Assembly (NCBI GenBank): GCA_907163375.1
Contig: CAJQUW010005362.1
Location: forward strand, 620,001-684,000
DNA length: 64,000 bases
Source: Prostheceraeus crozeri
Taxonomy: Eukaryota; Platyhelminthes; Polycladida; Euryleptidae
Reading direction: 5' to 3'
The translations under genes and the position numbers were made by a program. Positions 54,288-64,000 of this stretch are shown one piece after another. The notes beneath the pieces were generated by a model. It was not told where the DNA came from. It was given only the letters and a program-made list of their open reading frames with translations, and made no database searches. Position 1 is the stretch's first letter. Each line of letters begins with the position of its first letter.

Positions 54288-57239
54288 CCCTCATCGGATC
54301 AGCAAAATCAGCCATCATATTCGGTCCACCTCTCTACATATGTAGTCATATTTTGTTTCGCTGTATTTTTTACTTACACCAAAATAATTACACGCTTTAT
54401 TGCTCATTTATGATTAGTTTAATCAAATTATTTGATGAATGCATATTCGAGATATTTCAATACCAAAAATATACTTCAAATTGAGCACGCAAAAATTGCA
54501 AAAAATCCAGTTTTGGAAATTTTGTTAAGTTGAAAACAAAATTATTCATTCTTTGGTTATATCGCACTAGTACCCGTAATTACTCAAAGCAACTTTGAAA
54601 AGGCATGGTCATACATCACTTGATATATTACAACAAATTGATAAGTTCTGTAAAATTGATGTATACTAAAGATCTAGCAAGTTTGAAAGCCGTACTGCTT
54701 ATCATGTAGTACTACTGATTACATTATTTACAAAATGCGAGTTTACAAATCAAGTACGCATGTTTTTACATGCCAACTGTTTAAGCTCATGTAACAAAGC
54801 TTGCTTACGGTACATGCTATATGTACATTGCTGGTAAACGAGGTTACATGTATGTATCGTAGATCCATAGGGAAACAGTTGACTTACAAAAGTCGAAGCT
54901 TACATGCAATCATGACACAATGTTGTTTGGATGTGATGGTCCGAGCAAACAAATCGCCTGCAAGTTGTACAGGATCTTCGTGTTGATTTGTTGCATCTTG
55001 TCACTTGACATTTTCTTGGGTTGCGACTGTTTGCGGGGCCAGTGAGTGCTTTTGCGGGAAATCCCATGCTGTCGAACGCTGTCTTACTTTGAATGTAGAT
55101 TTTCGCGTTGTTGTATCTAGAGCGCATTTGCTCTTCTGCGAGTTGGTAAGCGACTTGCTTTATGAAGGTTTACCTGGACTTAGAATAGCCGTTCAATTCC
55201 ATAAGAAGAAAAGAATTGACAAGTGCGACGTCCATCATGTCGAAGAAGTGTAACAATGGATATCGTCGAGTTTTTCGCCTGCACGTGAAGTCTTCCACGC
55301 GCGAGTTCATAGTGTCTACTCCACCTTTGTCGCTGTTGTAGTCAAGGATGACTTGTGGTTTTTGATCTTCTCCAGATGAGGCTGGATTCGCAACATGAAG
55401 GCTGCTCATGACCAACACGTTCTTATTCTTCTTTGGAGAGTAGGAAGACAGCAAGACCCGATGCTCATGGTTCCACACATTGCGTGTGTCATAGACAGGC
55501 AAACCTTTGGTTGTTTTCATTGAGCTTGGGACGTCGCGTCGCGAAGCTGTGATTGTTCCAGTGACGGTCAAGCCTTTCTCCAAAAGTTCCACACACAAGG
55601 CAAAAGAAGTAAAATATCGATCGACGAAGACGTTACGATGAGATTGATAATATGGCTCTGTCAAATTCATGACAATTGTCTTTGCCAAACCAGTAGCCCT
55701 GCTGCCCTCAGTAGCAGCTCCGTCATAAGGGAAAGCGTTCAGGGCATATCCATTCCTCGCATCGCACAACCAGAAGACCTTGACACCATATTTGGCAGGT
55801 TTCTGTGGCATATATGCCCTACCAGGTGAATATCCCCGGTAGGCATAGAGTTGTTCATCTACAGTTAGTGACGGAGAGGGCACGTAATATCGTCGCAGAT
55901 TCAAGTACAGAAGATCCCAGAATTCTCTAATTGCAGCCAATTTATCACTTTCCTGACGTTGTCTTCTCGTAACTTTGTTGTCAAACGTGATGTGAGAAAG
56001 TAGAAGTCTCAATCGATTTCTTGAAATTGCACAACGGTAAAATGGTCGACTGTCGGATGAATGATAAAGAGACGATGTAGATGACATGTTATCTCTATCC
56101 GCACCAGCTCGAATAATAGCGGCCAGACTAGCCTTCAGCTCCGCAAATGTGAACGCTTTCTTTCCTAGAGCGGTAAGTCGGCGGTTTGTGTACCGAAGAC
56201 ACGTACGAAGCATGGATTCAGTCATGAAGCACATGAAAGAATCCACCTCTGAGGTCGGGGCAATGGTTGGGCCCTCCTCAAAATCGATAATGTTTCTCGA
56301 TAGTCGTCTGGGGGCTGGAGGATCGAACTTCCATGTCGTGTTGTTTGGAGAAATCAATTGAGCACCGCCTTGGACCGGATCGTCGAGCTCTGATTCACTG
56401 GAGTCGTCACTGTCTGATTCATTGTCGTCACTGTTGTACAAGCATACATCCAATTCACCATCACTGTCCTGTTCATAAACATCCGGATCGTCACCAGCTT
56501 CTGAGACTTCAGCTTCCTCCTTTTCCGAATCACTCACGTCGTCGTCCTCATCTTCTGTGTCATGTTGTGTAGAGCCATGTAGCCGTTGAATTATCTCTTC
56601 GAGCGTCGGTCGCATATTTCCCGATGATTTGGATAAACTGACGCGTGCCATCAAAGTGTATTATTCTCATCACTCGTGCCACCAATCATTTACTTGTATG
56701 AAATCCCAGGTCCAATTCGGTCACCAACTTAGGTGAAGTGACGCAATGCCCAACTCTCGCATTGATACTAATATCCTATACACGTTGTTCGGTGCAAGGG
56801 AGGGGAAACTGACGCAGACTTTTCACAGAATAGGTAAGAAACAGCTACCACGAGACTATGACGTAATAAGACAACTCTCCTTCTCTGCGATGATTCAGGA
56901 CCTGTCTAATAGCCCTGAATTGTCGTGAAGTAGCTAGAAGTATGATAGTGAGAGATGGTGTAACAAAATTTGAAGATAGTAAATGAATACCTTAGTTACG
57001 ATACTATTTTAACATTAAAAATATATGTGACTACATATGTAGAGAGGTGAGCGGAATAAGAATATTTGTCATGTTTGACAAGAAATAATTGGCTTGTGAC
57101 TTTTATCTTCTACAGGTGTCATGACTGATCAAAAACTTACATGGAACTCAAATTTCAGAGAAAAATGTTCATTTGAATAGAAGTTACAACACTTTGAAAT
57201 TAGCGATACTACATATGTAGAGAGGTGGGTCGATGAGGG
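54288..57239 (-). mobile_element. piggyBac transposon with TTAA duplication and internal repeats
   Basis: The element starts CCCTCATCGG (54288) and ends CGATGAGGG (57239), short inverted ends, each directly flanked by TTAA (54284-54287 and 57240-57243), the invariant piggyBac target. Inside both ends is a subterminal inverted repeat, CCACCTCTCTACATATGTAG (54326) and its complement (57208-57228), with a third copy at 57029-57049 in the right-end orientation. That asymmetry (one left, two right) is a piggyBac feature. The length is 2952 bp. The transposase is on the minus strand with one premature stop. Confidence 0.96.
54900..56651 (-). pseudogene. piggyBac transposase, one in-frame stop
   Basis: The frame starts at ATG 56651 (MARVSLSKSSGN) and runs 493 codons to a TAA at 55170-55172, then continues in the same frame to 54900 (583 codons in all; active relatives are about 590). 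An acidic N-terminal region comes first (EDEDDDVSDSEKEEAEVSEA). The three catalytic aspartates are all present: SLTVDEQLYAYRG (about D265), NVFVDRYFTSFA (D344), SDKGGVDTMNSR (D446). Their spacing is essentially that of moth piggyBac (268, 346, 447). After the stop, a cysteine/histidine-rich tail (RCNKSTRRSCTTCRRFVCSD, then HH...CHDC) is the RING-like C-terminal domain that binds the end repeats. Without it the 493-residue product should not work. Confidence 0.93.
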
Positions 57240-57830
57240 TTAAGCGAGGAAGTCATCTTTTGTTGTAATTCGATGATAGAATTATAAACTATCGAAAGGC
57301 TGCCACCACATGGTCCTTGTCGAGTGAAGGAGAATGTAAACTAGGTGCTAACATGCGAGTGACTGCCATATCATCGTAGGGTTACAAGGACAAGAGCAGT
57401 GAATGCATCTTACATTTCATTTGTTTATTGCAGACTGTATATTTCTAGACGTATTATCTCTCAAACAGTTATCGAAAAAGAATTATGTGCTAAATCATGT
57501 CATAATTGCTTTGCAGTGAAATATGATTTAAAAAAGATCAGAGGACCTGCTTAACATACAGCACGCACTTTAGTAGTTTAGCACAAATTTAAGTTTTTAT
57601 AAAAGTATCGTTATGCTACCCTTTACACTTTGCGAAAATTATACATTTATTTCATACAATCTCTCTAGACTTTTTGTAATTTGCTTGGCACAATCAGAAC
57701 AATTCGGTCTACAAATTAATAATGACACTTAGAAAGTGTAAATAGTCTTCACTTTCAGGGAATATTCGAAACTTAAGCGCTATGGTTGAATCCACATAAA
57801 CATAATATCGAAGATATTTGATGAATATGA

Positions 57831-58009
57831 CCCGTACGAAAATAAATGGGGTGTGACCATAGTATGAATTCATTCGTGTAAATATGTAAAATGCTGTTTT
57901 TATACTCTTCATACGTATGAAAACAGTAAGAATTCATACGTATGATCAAAGTATGAAAAATTCAAACTAAATCATGCTATGATTCATACCCATTTATCTC
58001 CGTACAGGG
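57831..58009. repeat. MITE with ~40-bp inverted repeats
   Basis: The left end CCCGTACGAAAATAAATGGG (57831) and the right end, reverse complement CCCTGTACGGAGATAAATGG (58009), pair over about 40 bp and continue into CATAGTATGA / TCATGCTATG. TTCATACGTATGA palindromes occur twice in the middle. About 180 bp, non-coding. No clear target duplication seen. Confidence 0.75.
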
Positions 58010-58599
58010 AACTTATTTACAACTATCTACGCCTCTCCTTATGTTTCAGTAAGTAGTGAGCAGACATACCTAGGAAAGCTACATAAGTCCTTGCACACGA
58101 TGAAGATTTATAGAACGGAGAAGAAATGCCTAAATGATGCTGAAATTGACTTGTTCGAAGTCTGCTTCTGATTTTTAGCATTTACGTCACTGTTCCCCAT
58201 ATAGGGCTTTGACTGTGCTGACTCTGTCAAACTTCTGGAGTGCAGTGATACGTATAGTTCGGATGCCCTTCCTGCCGACTTGCAATTACACTTTCGGGGC
58301 CTGATATCTAAACCAAAAGATCGAACTCCACCCAGTGGCAACAGGTGCCCCACAAAAGAAACTTTTTACAAAAGTTATCGGTGTATTTTTTCTTAACTTA
58401 GTTGTGACCAAATGAACGTCTAATCAGGAGGCAACATCAAATACTGTCATATTATATAAATTAAGTATAAAGAATGTGCATTAATAGTCGATGGGAAGTG
58501 GAAATTCAGATGTTGGCACTTCGTGTTCCACTCTCCCCCACCCATTAAATGGGAGATTTGTACAGGGCTGAATGAAATCGCCCAATTAGGTGAATTGCC

Positions 58600-58860
58600 C
58601 ATTGAGGGGAAACCGAGTTAAGAGGATTCTGCTGTATTGGGGACACATCGTGAGGAGAGGCCTACTACTGGACATAGTCAGGAGAAAGAGCTAGGGTCGG
58701 ACGGCAAGAGGTAGACAGCGAAGAGCCTATATTGTCAAAGGAAAATCTTTGACAATTGGCTTACTAATCCAGAAGTGTTGGGATCAAGAGAGAATGCGGC
58801 ATGTGACCTCCAATCCAACCTTCATGACGAGAAGAAACCTGAACTGAACATGAGATTCAT
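58600..58860 (+). mobile_element. LINE 3' end fragment
   Basis: The plus strand reads ILLYWGHIVRRGLLLDIVRR, then a basic GRTARGRQRR stretch and RAYIVKG, with one stop between. LR-x-F(W)GHI-x-R...GR-x-RGR-x-R is the C-terminus of CR1/L2-type polyproteins, as at 1-291 and 7165-7490 but from a different family. Only the tail is kept. Confidence 0.6.
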
Positions 58861-59235
58861 GAAAATTTCATGACTTAACTCTAATTTTTGTGGCTTCACT
58901 TCAACGAAATTGACAATTCTTCAGTAGCACATGAATTGTCACATTTCGTCACACTGTCAGCAAGAAGCGCACATTTACCTACATTTTTGCAGAATGTGAA
59001 ATTGTCATATTTTGTCACAATAGCCTACTCCTAAAATATAGCACCCATCGATATAGGACTACCATTACCATTCTAGTCATATCTTTCATTGTGAAGAGAC
59101 ATAAATTCTTCAAGATATTTCGAATGTATGTCATATACAACATTAAAGATTTCGCTATAAATAAAACGTCGATTTCTAGAATACAATAAATTTAATCATA
59201 TATCGGCAACTTTCTATCCAGATTACATGTCTTAC

Positions 59236-59396
59236 CACAGTTTTGGATGATTGTCCATATCCAGCAGGCTAACATTCTCCTTTCCATCAGTGGCAGTGAT
59301 ACGCAGAAAACGGGGAGCAAATTTACTGTCCTGATGATCTTTGGAAGCTGCAATATTTCTCACCTTCATTATTTGCAGAATACCGTCCACTTCCAG
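59236..59396 (-). CDS. TDRD3: TDRD3, OB-fold exon 1 (first visible)
   Basis: 161 bp entering at phase 0 after the acceptor TTGATTACTTTACAG, with donor TG/GTAAGA after 59236. It encodes LEVDGILQIMKVRNIAASKD, then HQDSKFAPRFLRITATDGKE. Human TDRD3 has [39 protein letters not shown] at this place; QI-x-K-x-RN-x-A(A)...K-x-x-QDS...APR-x-LR is unmistakable. The upstream in-frame ATG at 59448-59450 lies before the acceptor and is not the start. The ~60 N-terminal residues should lie in exons above 59397, which I could not find. Confidence 0.93.
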
Positions 59397-60114
59397 CTGT
59401 AAAGTAATCAAATTCTTGCGAATTTCCAGCAACCGAAGGTTGTCTCGCACCTAGAATTAGGTCAGACTTTAAATTGGATGACAATTATGGGTAAATAAAT
59501 TTGTTGAGAGGGAGCTGATCAATGAAGTCATGATTCACTTGCTATCATTCCATATGTGAAGTCAATACTGACAATACTATTGTTCTAGGCAGAAGTATCA
59601 CAATTAAATAACATTATTTTCATTTTTCTGAGTAAGTGCAGGGCTCCCAGAGCAGTTTATCAATATCAAAATATGCGCATACAATCAAACAAGCGATGAG
59701 CGAAACAGCCTTCATATTACGGCGATTTTCGGCCTGGTATCGCTAGTAACCTACAATGACAGCGGTAGTACCTTCCCATCGCACAGATTCGAACCTTAAA
59801 CCTTCATACCGAAGATCATTGTACATTTTGATCTAAATCTAAAAGCTTACACAGCACCATATGGGCTCATCTTACAACAGGGCTATATCAGTCATAACTC
59901 ATAAGTCATAAATTTTATTCTGAAATATAACAGAAAGCGCAAAGCGATGGCCGCAAGTGCGCTTAAAAGCAAGCGCTGACAACACGTGTAACATATGCAT
60001 ACGCAAAGTTTACCATCAATAAAAAATACATGAGAACGTAAATGCTTAGCATCTAATATAAAAATAAATGTAACAAAATCATCTATACAAAATTTACACT
60101 TTAGTGATCATGCT
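59397..60114. other. TDRD3 upstream intron; possible tRNA-like SINE
   Basis: No exon found. On the minus strand near 59740-59860 the sequence AAGGTTTAAGGTTCGAATCT includes GGTTCGAATC, a consensus polymerase III box B, preceded by an anticodon-arm-like CTTCGGTATGAAG. The D-arm side is poor, so a decayed tRNA-derived SINE is more likely than a functional tRNA. Confidence 0.35.
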
Positions 60115-60345
60115 CACAATATAGACAAATTCACTCGGATCAATGAAATTGAGTCTCTTCTTGATCTTCATTATGATGAGAGTCGTCACTATGGAATATA
60201 AGTATGTATCTAAATAAAAATTTACTATCAAGTACATGAAAAACATCTCAAACAATTTTATACGAAATTGCATATTAGCGATCACAGTATGAACACTTAT
60301 TCATTTAGATCAACAGATTCGAGTCTGTTCTTGAACTTCACGAGG
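60115..60345 (-). repeat. Tandem pair at the LINE 3' end, ~171-bp spacing
   Basis: TTCACTCGGATCAATGAAAT then TGAGTCTCTTCTTGATCTTC (60128) recurs as TTCATTTAGATCAACAGATT then CGAGTCTGTTCTTGAACTTC (60299). The flanking GATCATGCTCACAATA / GATCACAGTATGAACA also corresponds. It lies immediately 3' of the LINE (minus strand) and may be a duplicated LINE 3' UTR. Confidence 0.6.
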
Positions 60346-62900
60346 GTTGGATCCTTCACAATTGAATCGTTCAATGAATTCAATATTTTGATGACACGGA
60401 AGAAAAACAGTCCACTAAGATAATTCGAACTTAACTTTTAAGACTAGCACGATCTGACAGCTGGTACGTGGTTGACCGCGAGTAATGTGAGATGAAAGGT
60501 ACGTGGTAAAGAAAGCGTTGAGCGACAAGTCGAAATGATTATAGTGCATTTTAGACAAGAAGTACAAGTTTAACAAAATACGCCTATATTCTAGTGATTT
60601 TAATTTTAACAATTGCAATCTATGAGAGTATCTGTTATACTTAATACCAGAGCGTTTACAAACGATGCGGGTAAAGAATCTCTGGACACGCTCAATACGG
60701 GAAATGTCGCGTTTGAAGCAAGGTGAAAAGATGACACTTCCGTGTTCCAAAAGAAGACGAACAAAGACAACAGAGGCTTTCATTAAGATACGGGAGTTGT
60801 GGCAAACGAAAGATTTTAAGATGCAATATGCAATGATAGTTGACCGATGGAGCATGTCGATCTCTAGCAGCAAACAGCAAGATCTTTTGCAAAGAAATCT
60901 TCAGTTGCCACGCTTTACATCAATTATCAAATTTGAGAAGAGAATGTTTAAGGTCTGATGATACTTGTGAAGAGGAGATATAACTTCTGGTTGACATAAA
61001 TTTCAAGTCATCAGCATAAAGGCGGGTTGAAGTCGATCCAACCAGGCAGTCAAGCACGTCATTGACATGACGAAGGAACAATGTCCAAGAACAGAACCTT
61101 GGGCCACGCCACTTTTAACAGCTGCCTTGTCCGAAGTGATGGTGTTGATTATGACTCTCTGAGTTCGATTACATAGATAATTATTAATCAATTGGAGCAA
61201 TTGACCGTTGAAACCATAGCTTGAGAGTTTGTGGAGAAGCTTAGGAACTGATACTGTGTCGAATCCCTTAGAGAAATCTATGTAGACACAATCGAAGCGA
61301 TTATGGAGACTTAATGCAGAACACATTTCGAATATCGAACTGAGCATGTGTGTGACTGTTGAACGTCGGGGAAGGAAACCGTGCTGCTCCATGGATAAGA
61401 GCTTATAGTTCATTGTATAGGAATATATTTCATCAGAAATTACCCTTTCCATGACCTCACAACAGCCAAGGGTAAGTGAGATAGGACGATAACTATTGGA
61501 AGAAGAGAAGGATCCTTCGTTCTTAAAGACTTGACAGACTAGAGCTTTTTTCCAAGTATATGGTAATTTGCCGGTTGACATGTATAGATCGAAAATTCAA
61601 CTTAATGGGAGTGCGAGAGTACTCAGCAAGACGTAGAAAATAAGTAGAGGGATATCATCAGGAGTTAGTGATAAATTAGCCGTCAACCGTTCTAGAGCTT
61701 TTTCAACAAGTTCCGGAGTAAAGTGGATGAAATCCAGAGAGATTCCAGGATTCACTCGTTTAGGGAAGGGAGATAAGGCACCATCGTCTGATGTAAAAAC
61801 GGATGCAAAGTAAGCATCTAATGAGTTTGGTTTTATCGAGGGTGTCAAAAATCATAGTCATTTTCATTGCAGATGGGTGGAATTGCGCGACTATTTTTCG
61901 TTCGGCGCTTAGCATAGGCGTAAAATTTACGAATATCTCCACTCTGAATTAGCTTTTCCTCTATAAATATTGCTATTTGTTCTACTGCGTGATCATATTC
62001 TTGTGCAACTTCGTTATAGTTTGCGGAATTTTTCTTGTAATATTTCTTCTTCTTTCAAGGAGTTTTCGTAGAATTTTTGGAGCTCTTGAACGATTCTTTT
62101 TTCGGCAATTACAAGGGAAATTATGTGCAAAGCAGCTATGTATAGTTAAAATAAAGAAATCCCACGCAGTTTCAACATCTACAGAACCATTCATGATAGG
62201 TGACCAGTTATTGCTACGAAGGTACGTGTACGTGGACTGCCATTCGTGGATTCGGAGGACTATGAGTGCTCGGCGACAGGATAGAGAATTCAACAGACAA
62301 GTGATCGCAAGAAGTAAGGAAGGAAGGGGAAACTCTGTTTTAGAAACAATATTCGGACAATTTGTGAGCACGAGATCTAGGATGGCGTTTCCTCGAGTTG
62401 GAGTTTCAGCCAGTTGTGTAGGATTATTCGGAAATACTGTTTAAGAACGTCTCATGAGCAGCATCAACTAAGTTTGTGGGAATGGACAAATCGATATGTG
62501 GCAGGTCTAGATCTCCACATAAGAAAGTAGGTTTCTTTGGGTTGATCCACAGATCTAGTAAATCAGTTAAGGAACTGATAATGTTTGAGAAGACAGGGGG
62601 AGGAAGATACAATGAGACAAATCCATAAGATGCTCCCTTGGGTAGATCAATGTCGAGACATAGAATATTCAAGCAGGCAGTTGATTGAGAGGTTCGACAA
62701 TTCAGAGAAAAGGAGTCTCGCACAAAAATTGCAACCCCACCGTAACCATCAGAACGATCACAACGCACTCCTTTGTAGGGTGTTGCACTGGTAAGAAGGC
62801 TATTTGAAACATTGAAAAGTATGTAGTTGCCAGAGATAAATCAATTTGTTTTTTAATGATTAATGATCTCGCATTATTCATGATGCACTTTACAACAGAG
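60290..62900 (-). mobile_element. CR1/jockey-type LINE with endonuclease and RT, decayed
   Basis: On the minus strand, in order: an APE-type endonuclease part (62424-62768: RCDRSDGYGGVAIFVRDSFS, CLDIDLPKGASYGFVSLYLP, TFLCGDLDLPHIDLS; GGVAI and the GD motif are typical), a linker frame (61982-62371), RT (61003-61848: SSSNSYRPISLTLGCCEVME, EQHGFLPRRSTVTHML, FDCVYIDFSKGFDTVSVPKL, GVAQGSVLG) and the thumb/tail (60415-60873: KRDISRIERVQRFFTRIVCK, LKLKSLEYRRILLNLYF). At the YADD catalytic motif a frameshift has occurred: the motif lies near 61025 in a neighbouring frame, while the original frame runs out. Several other frame changes confirm it is dead. Same orientation as TDRD3. Confidence 0.88.
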
Positions 62901-64000
62901 TTACAAGCAGAACTGCTTTGGCTTACTGTGGGAGTAATGTTTTGAGAGTTGCTGGTGTGAAATAGGTTATCAGGTTTCAGTTTAATCAGGCGAGATCATT
63001 TAAGTTAACAGCGAGATCATTCAGCTTAATATCGGCGAGATAATAGCCGTGCGCCATGTACAGCAACAGCTTACTGCATGTATTGTACTGTATGATAAAA
63101 ATAATTCGATAGGAGCTCTGCCAGAAATGAATAGTGAAAGACGGCGCACACTTCTGAGCTGAGAGATTACATTTGCAACCAGCTGAGTGAGGCTTCGGAA
63201 TTATGACAAAAGCATCTTAGATGAAATGCTATTAGGAAGTTATTCAAATATGTTATCTAATGAATGACATAGAAAATTCACCTGCTATTTGCAAATCTAG
63301 CAATCCTATCTCAAGATCCAAAAGATGTTTTTAACATTCGCTTTGTGCAAAATCTCAACTATGAAAGATTTGATAAGTTTCCTAAAATCTTAATTTTTCC
63401 TACATCTACAAGCAGATAAGAACCAATTAAAAGTTTGAAGGCTTTACAAGTAATTATCAATTTCTGAAATCAATTAAATAGGAAATAATATGGAGCTTGT
63501 AATAGTTCGTTTTCTTGATATGTATGTCATTACAATAGATGTGAGAAAGTGTTTACATTTGGTTAGGCATATTCATTAATGCGTATATTACTAAATAAAA
63601 AGAAGATGCGAGGATCCGAAGACCTCTAGTTCTAAATGAATTCATTTATATGTTGAATATTTTCTGAAAGGTTATAAACAATGTCAAACTACGCACGTAG
63701 CCATAGCACTTTCGATATTCAACTTGATGCATCAGAGATTATGACAATGCAAACATAACACCATGTTAGAGACTACGATGAAGAAAACATGCGTTGAAAT
63801 CCATGCCGTTTTCTGGCAATGAGAAACCTACCTTCTAATACAGCAGACATGTCCTTTTTGGGAATTATACAATTATTCAACAAACAGGTACGATGTCCTC
63901 GACTCCGATTCAACATTCAGATTAAAAAATATGCCATGATGCAAACCTGTTTTTCGTGATCAACGACCCCTCTTAACTGCCAAAAATATCCAATGCTCGG
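62901..64000. other. No gene seen; TDRD3 5' exons not located
   Basis: By position this should hold intron or the N-terminal exons of TDRD3 on the minus strand. Short stretches with donor-like ends (GAAG/GTAGGT near 63830; AAACAG/GTTTGC near 63945) were tested but do not match the expected phase or protein. Otherwise AT-rich. Confidence 0.4.

Larger units (their letters stand above)
53620..59235 (-). other. TDRD3: TDRD3 intron (5.6 kb) inside the OB fold
   Basis: Donor TG/GTAAGA at 59235; acceptor at 53620. It holds the SINE copy (53833-54065), piggyBac (54288-57239), MITE (57831-58009) and LINE tail (58600-58860). The remaining intervals are AT-rich with no gene seen. A minus frame at 58108-58353 (GRASELYVSLHSRSLTESAQ) has no certain identity, though GGCAGGAAGGGCATCC there resembles a retroelement 3' region. 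Confidence 0.75.

Noticed and set aside
59740..59860. Possible tRNA gene on the minus strand
   Set aside because: Box B (GGTTCGAATC) and an anticodon-arm-like hairpin are present, but the acceptor and D arms do not pair; a decayed SINE is more likely.
63800..64000. N-terminal exon of TDRD3 on the minus strand (MSAVLEG before GTAGGT)
   Set aside because: The donor phase does not fit the phase-0 start of the 59236-59396 exon, and the peptide does not match the TDRD3 N-terminus.

Overview
The window looks like AT-rich nuclear DNA of a non-vertebrate animal. The support is split genes with GT/AG introns that match animal proteins (TDRD3 and a NIPA-type magnesium transporter), plus a dense, decayed set of metazoan transposons. 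I see no operons, bacterial genes or CRISPR arrays. I cannot place the phylum from sequence alone.

Host genes. Two genes are recognisable, both on the minus strand. (1) A NIPA2-like Mg2+ transporter has two coding exons (20147-20283, 13566-13874) separated by a 6.3 kb intron. They encode roughly the first four membrane segments. The remaining exons were not found between 1 and 13565. (2) TDRD3, the Tudor-domain partner of topoisomerase 3-beta, has five exons (59236-59396, 53478-53619, 53081-53419, 40786-41304, 37057-37518) whose phases join without a break. They encode most of the OB fold, a UBA domain, an RG-rich tract, a Tudor domain and a C-terminal motif like the exon-junction-complex binding motif. 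The first ~60 residues are not found. A third, tentative family consists of short cysteine-containing secreted-type peptides at 32743, 40101 and (inverted) 39563-39800.

Mobile DNA, left to right: LINE 3' end (1-291); internally deleted hAT (941-2269); LINE 3' end (2740-3480); large palindrome (6697-6879); LINE 3' end (7165-7490); retroelement C-terminus with an R2-type nuclease-like domain (9097-9846); pogo/Tigger-like element (11573-12498); foldback element (12570-12912); tRNA-derived SINE (16220-16432); 1.5 kb LINE with a cysteine knuckle (20990-22540); degenerate reverse transcriptase with an in-frame stop (22940-23609); complete mariner with 30-bp TIRs (25358-26721); a TTTGGGTC-ended element (28067-31217) containing a second inverted-repeat element (29347-30791) with an integrase C-terminal remnant; degenerate minisatellite (31395-31800); hAT-type MITE (33281-33916); complete Tc1 with 30-bp TIRs (34784-36242). 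Inside TDRD3 introns lie a hAT-like element with a 348-codon uninterrupted ORF (43795-45927), a foldback copy (49450-49725), a Penelope-like RT fragment (52180-52460), a second SINE copy (53833-54065), a piggyBac with TTAA ends and all three catalytic aspartates (54288-57239), a MITE (57831-58009), a LINE 3' end (58600-58860) and a CR1/jockey-type LINE with endonuclease and RT (60290-62900).

The strongest results are the exactly bounded transposons (ends and target duplications read directly), the SINE family with two copies, the RLE-like domain at 9.1-9.8 kb and the unassigned peptide family. No wholly new multi-gene system is evident.
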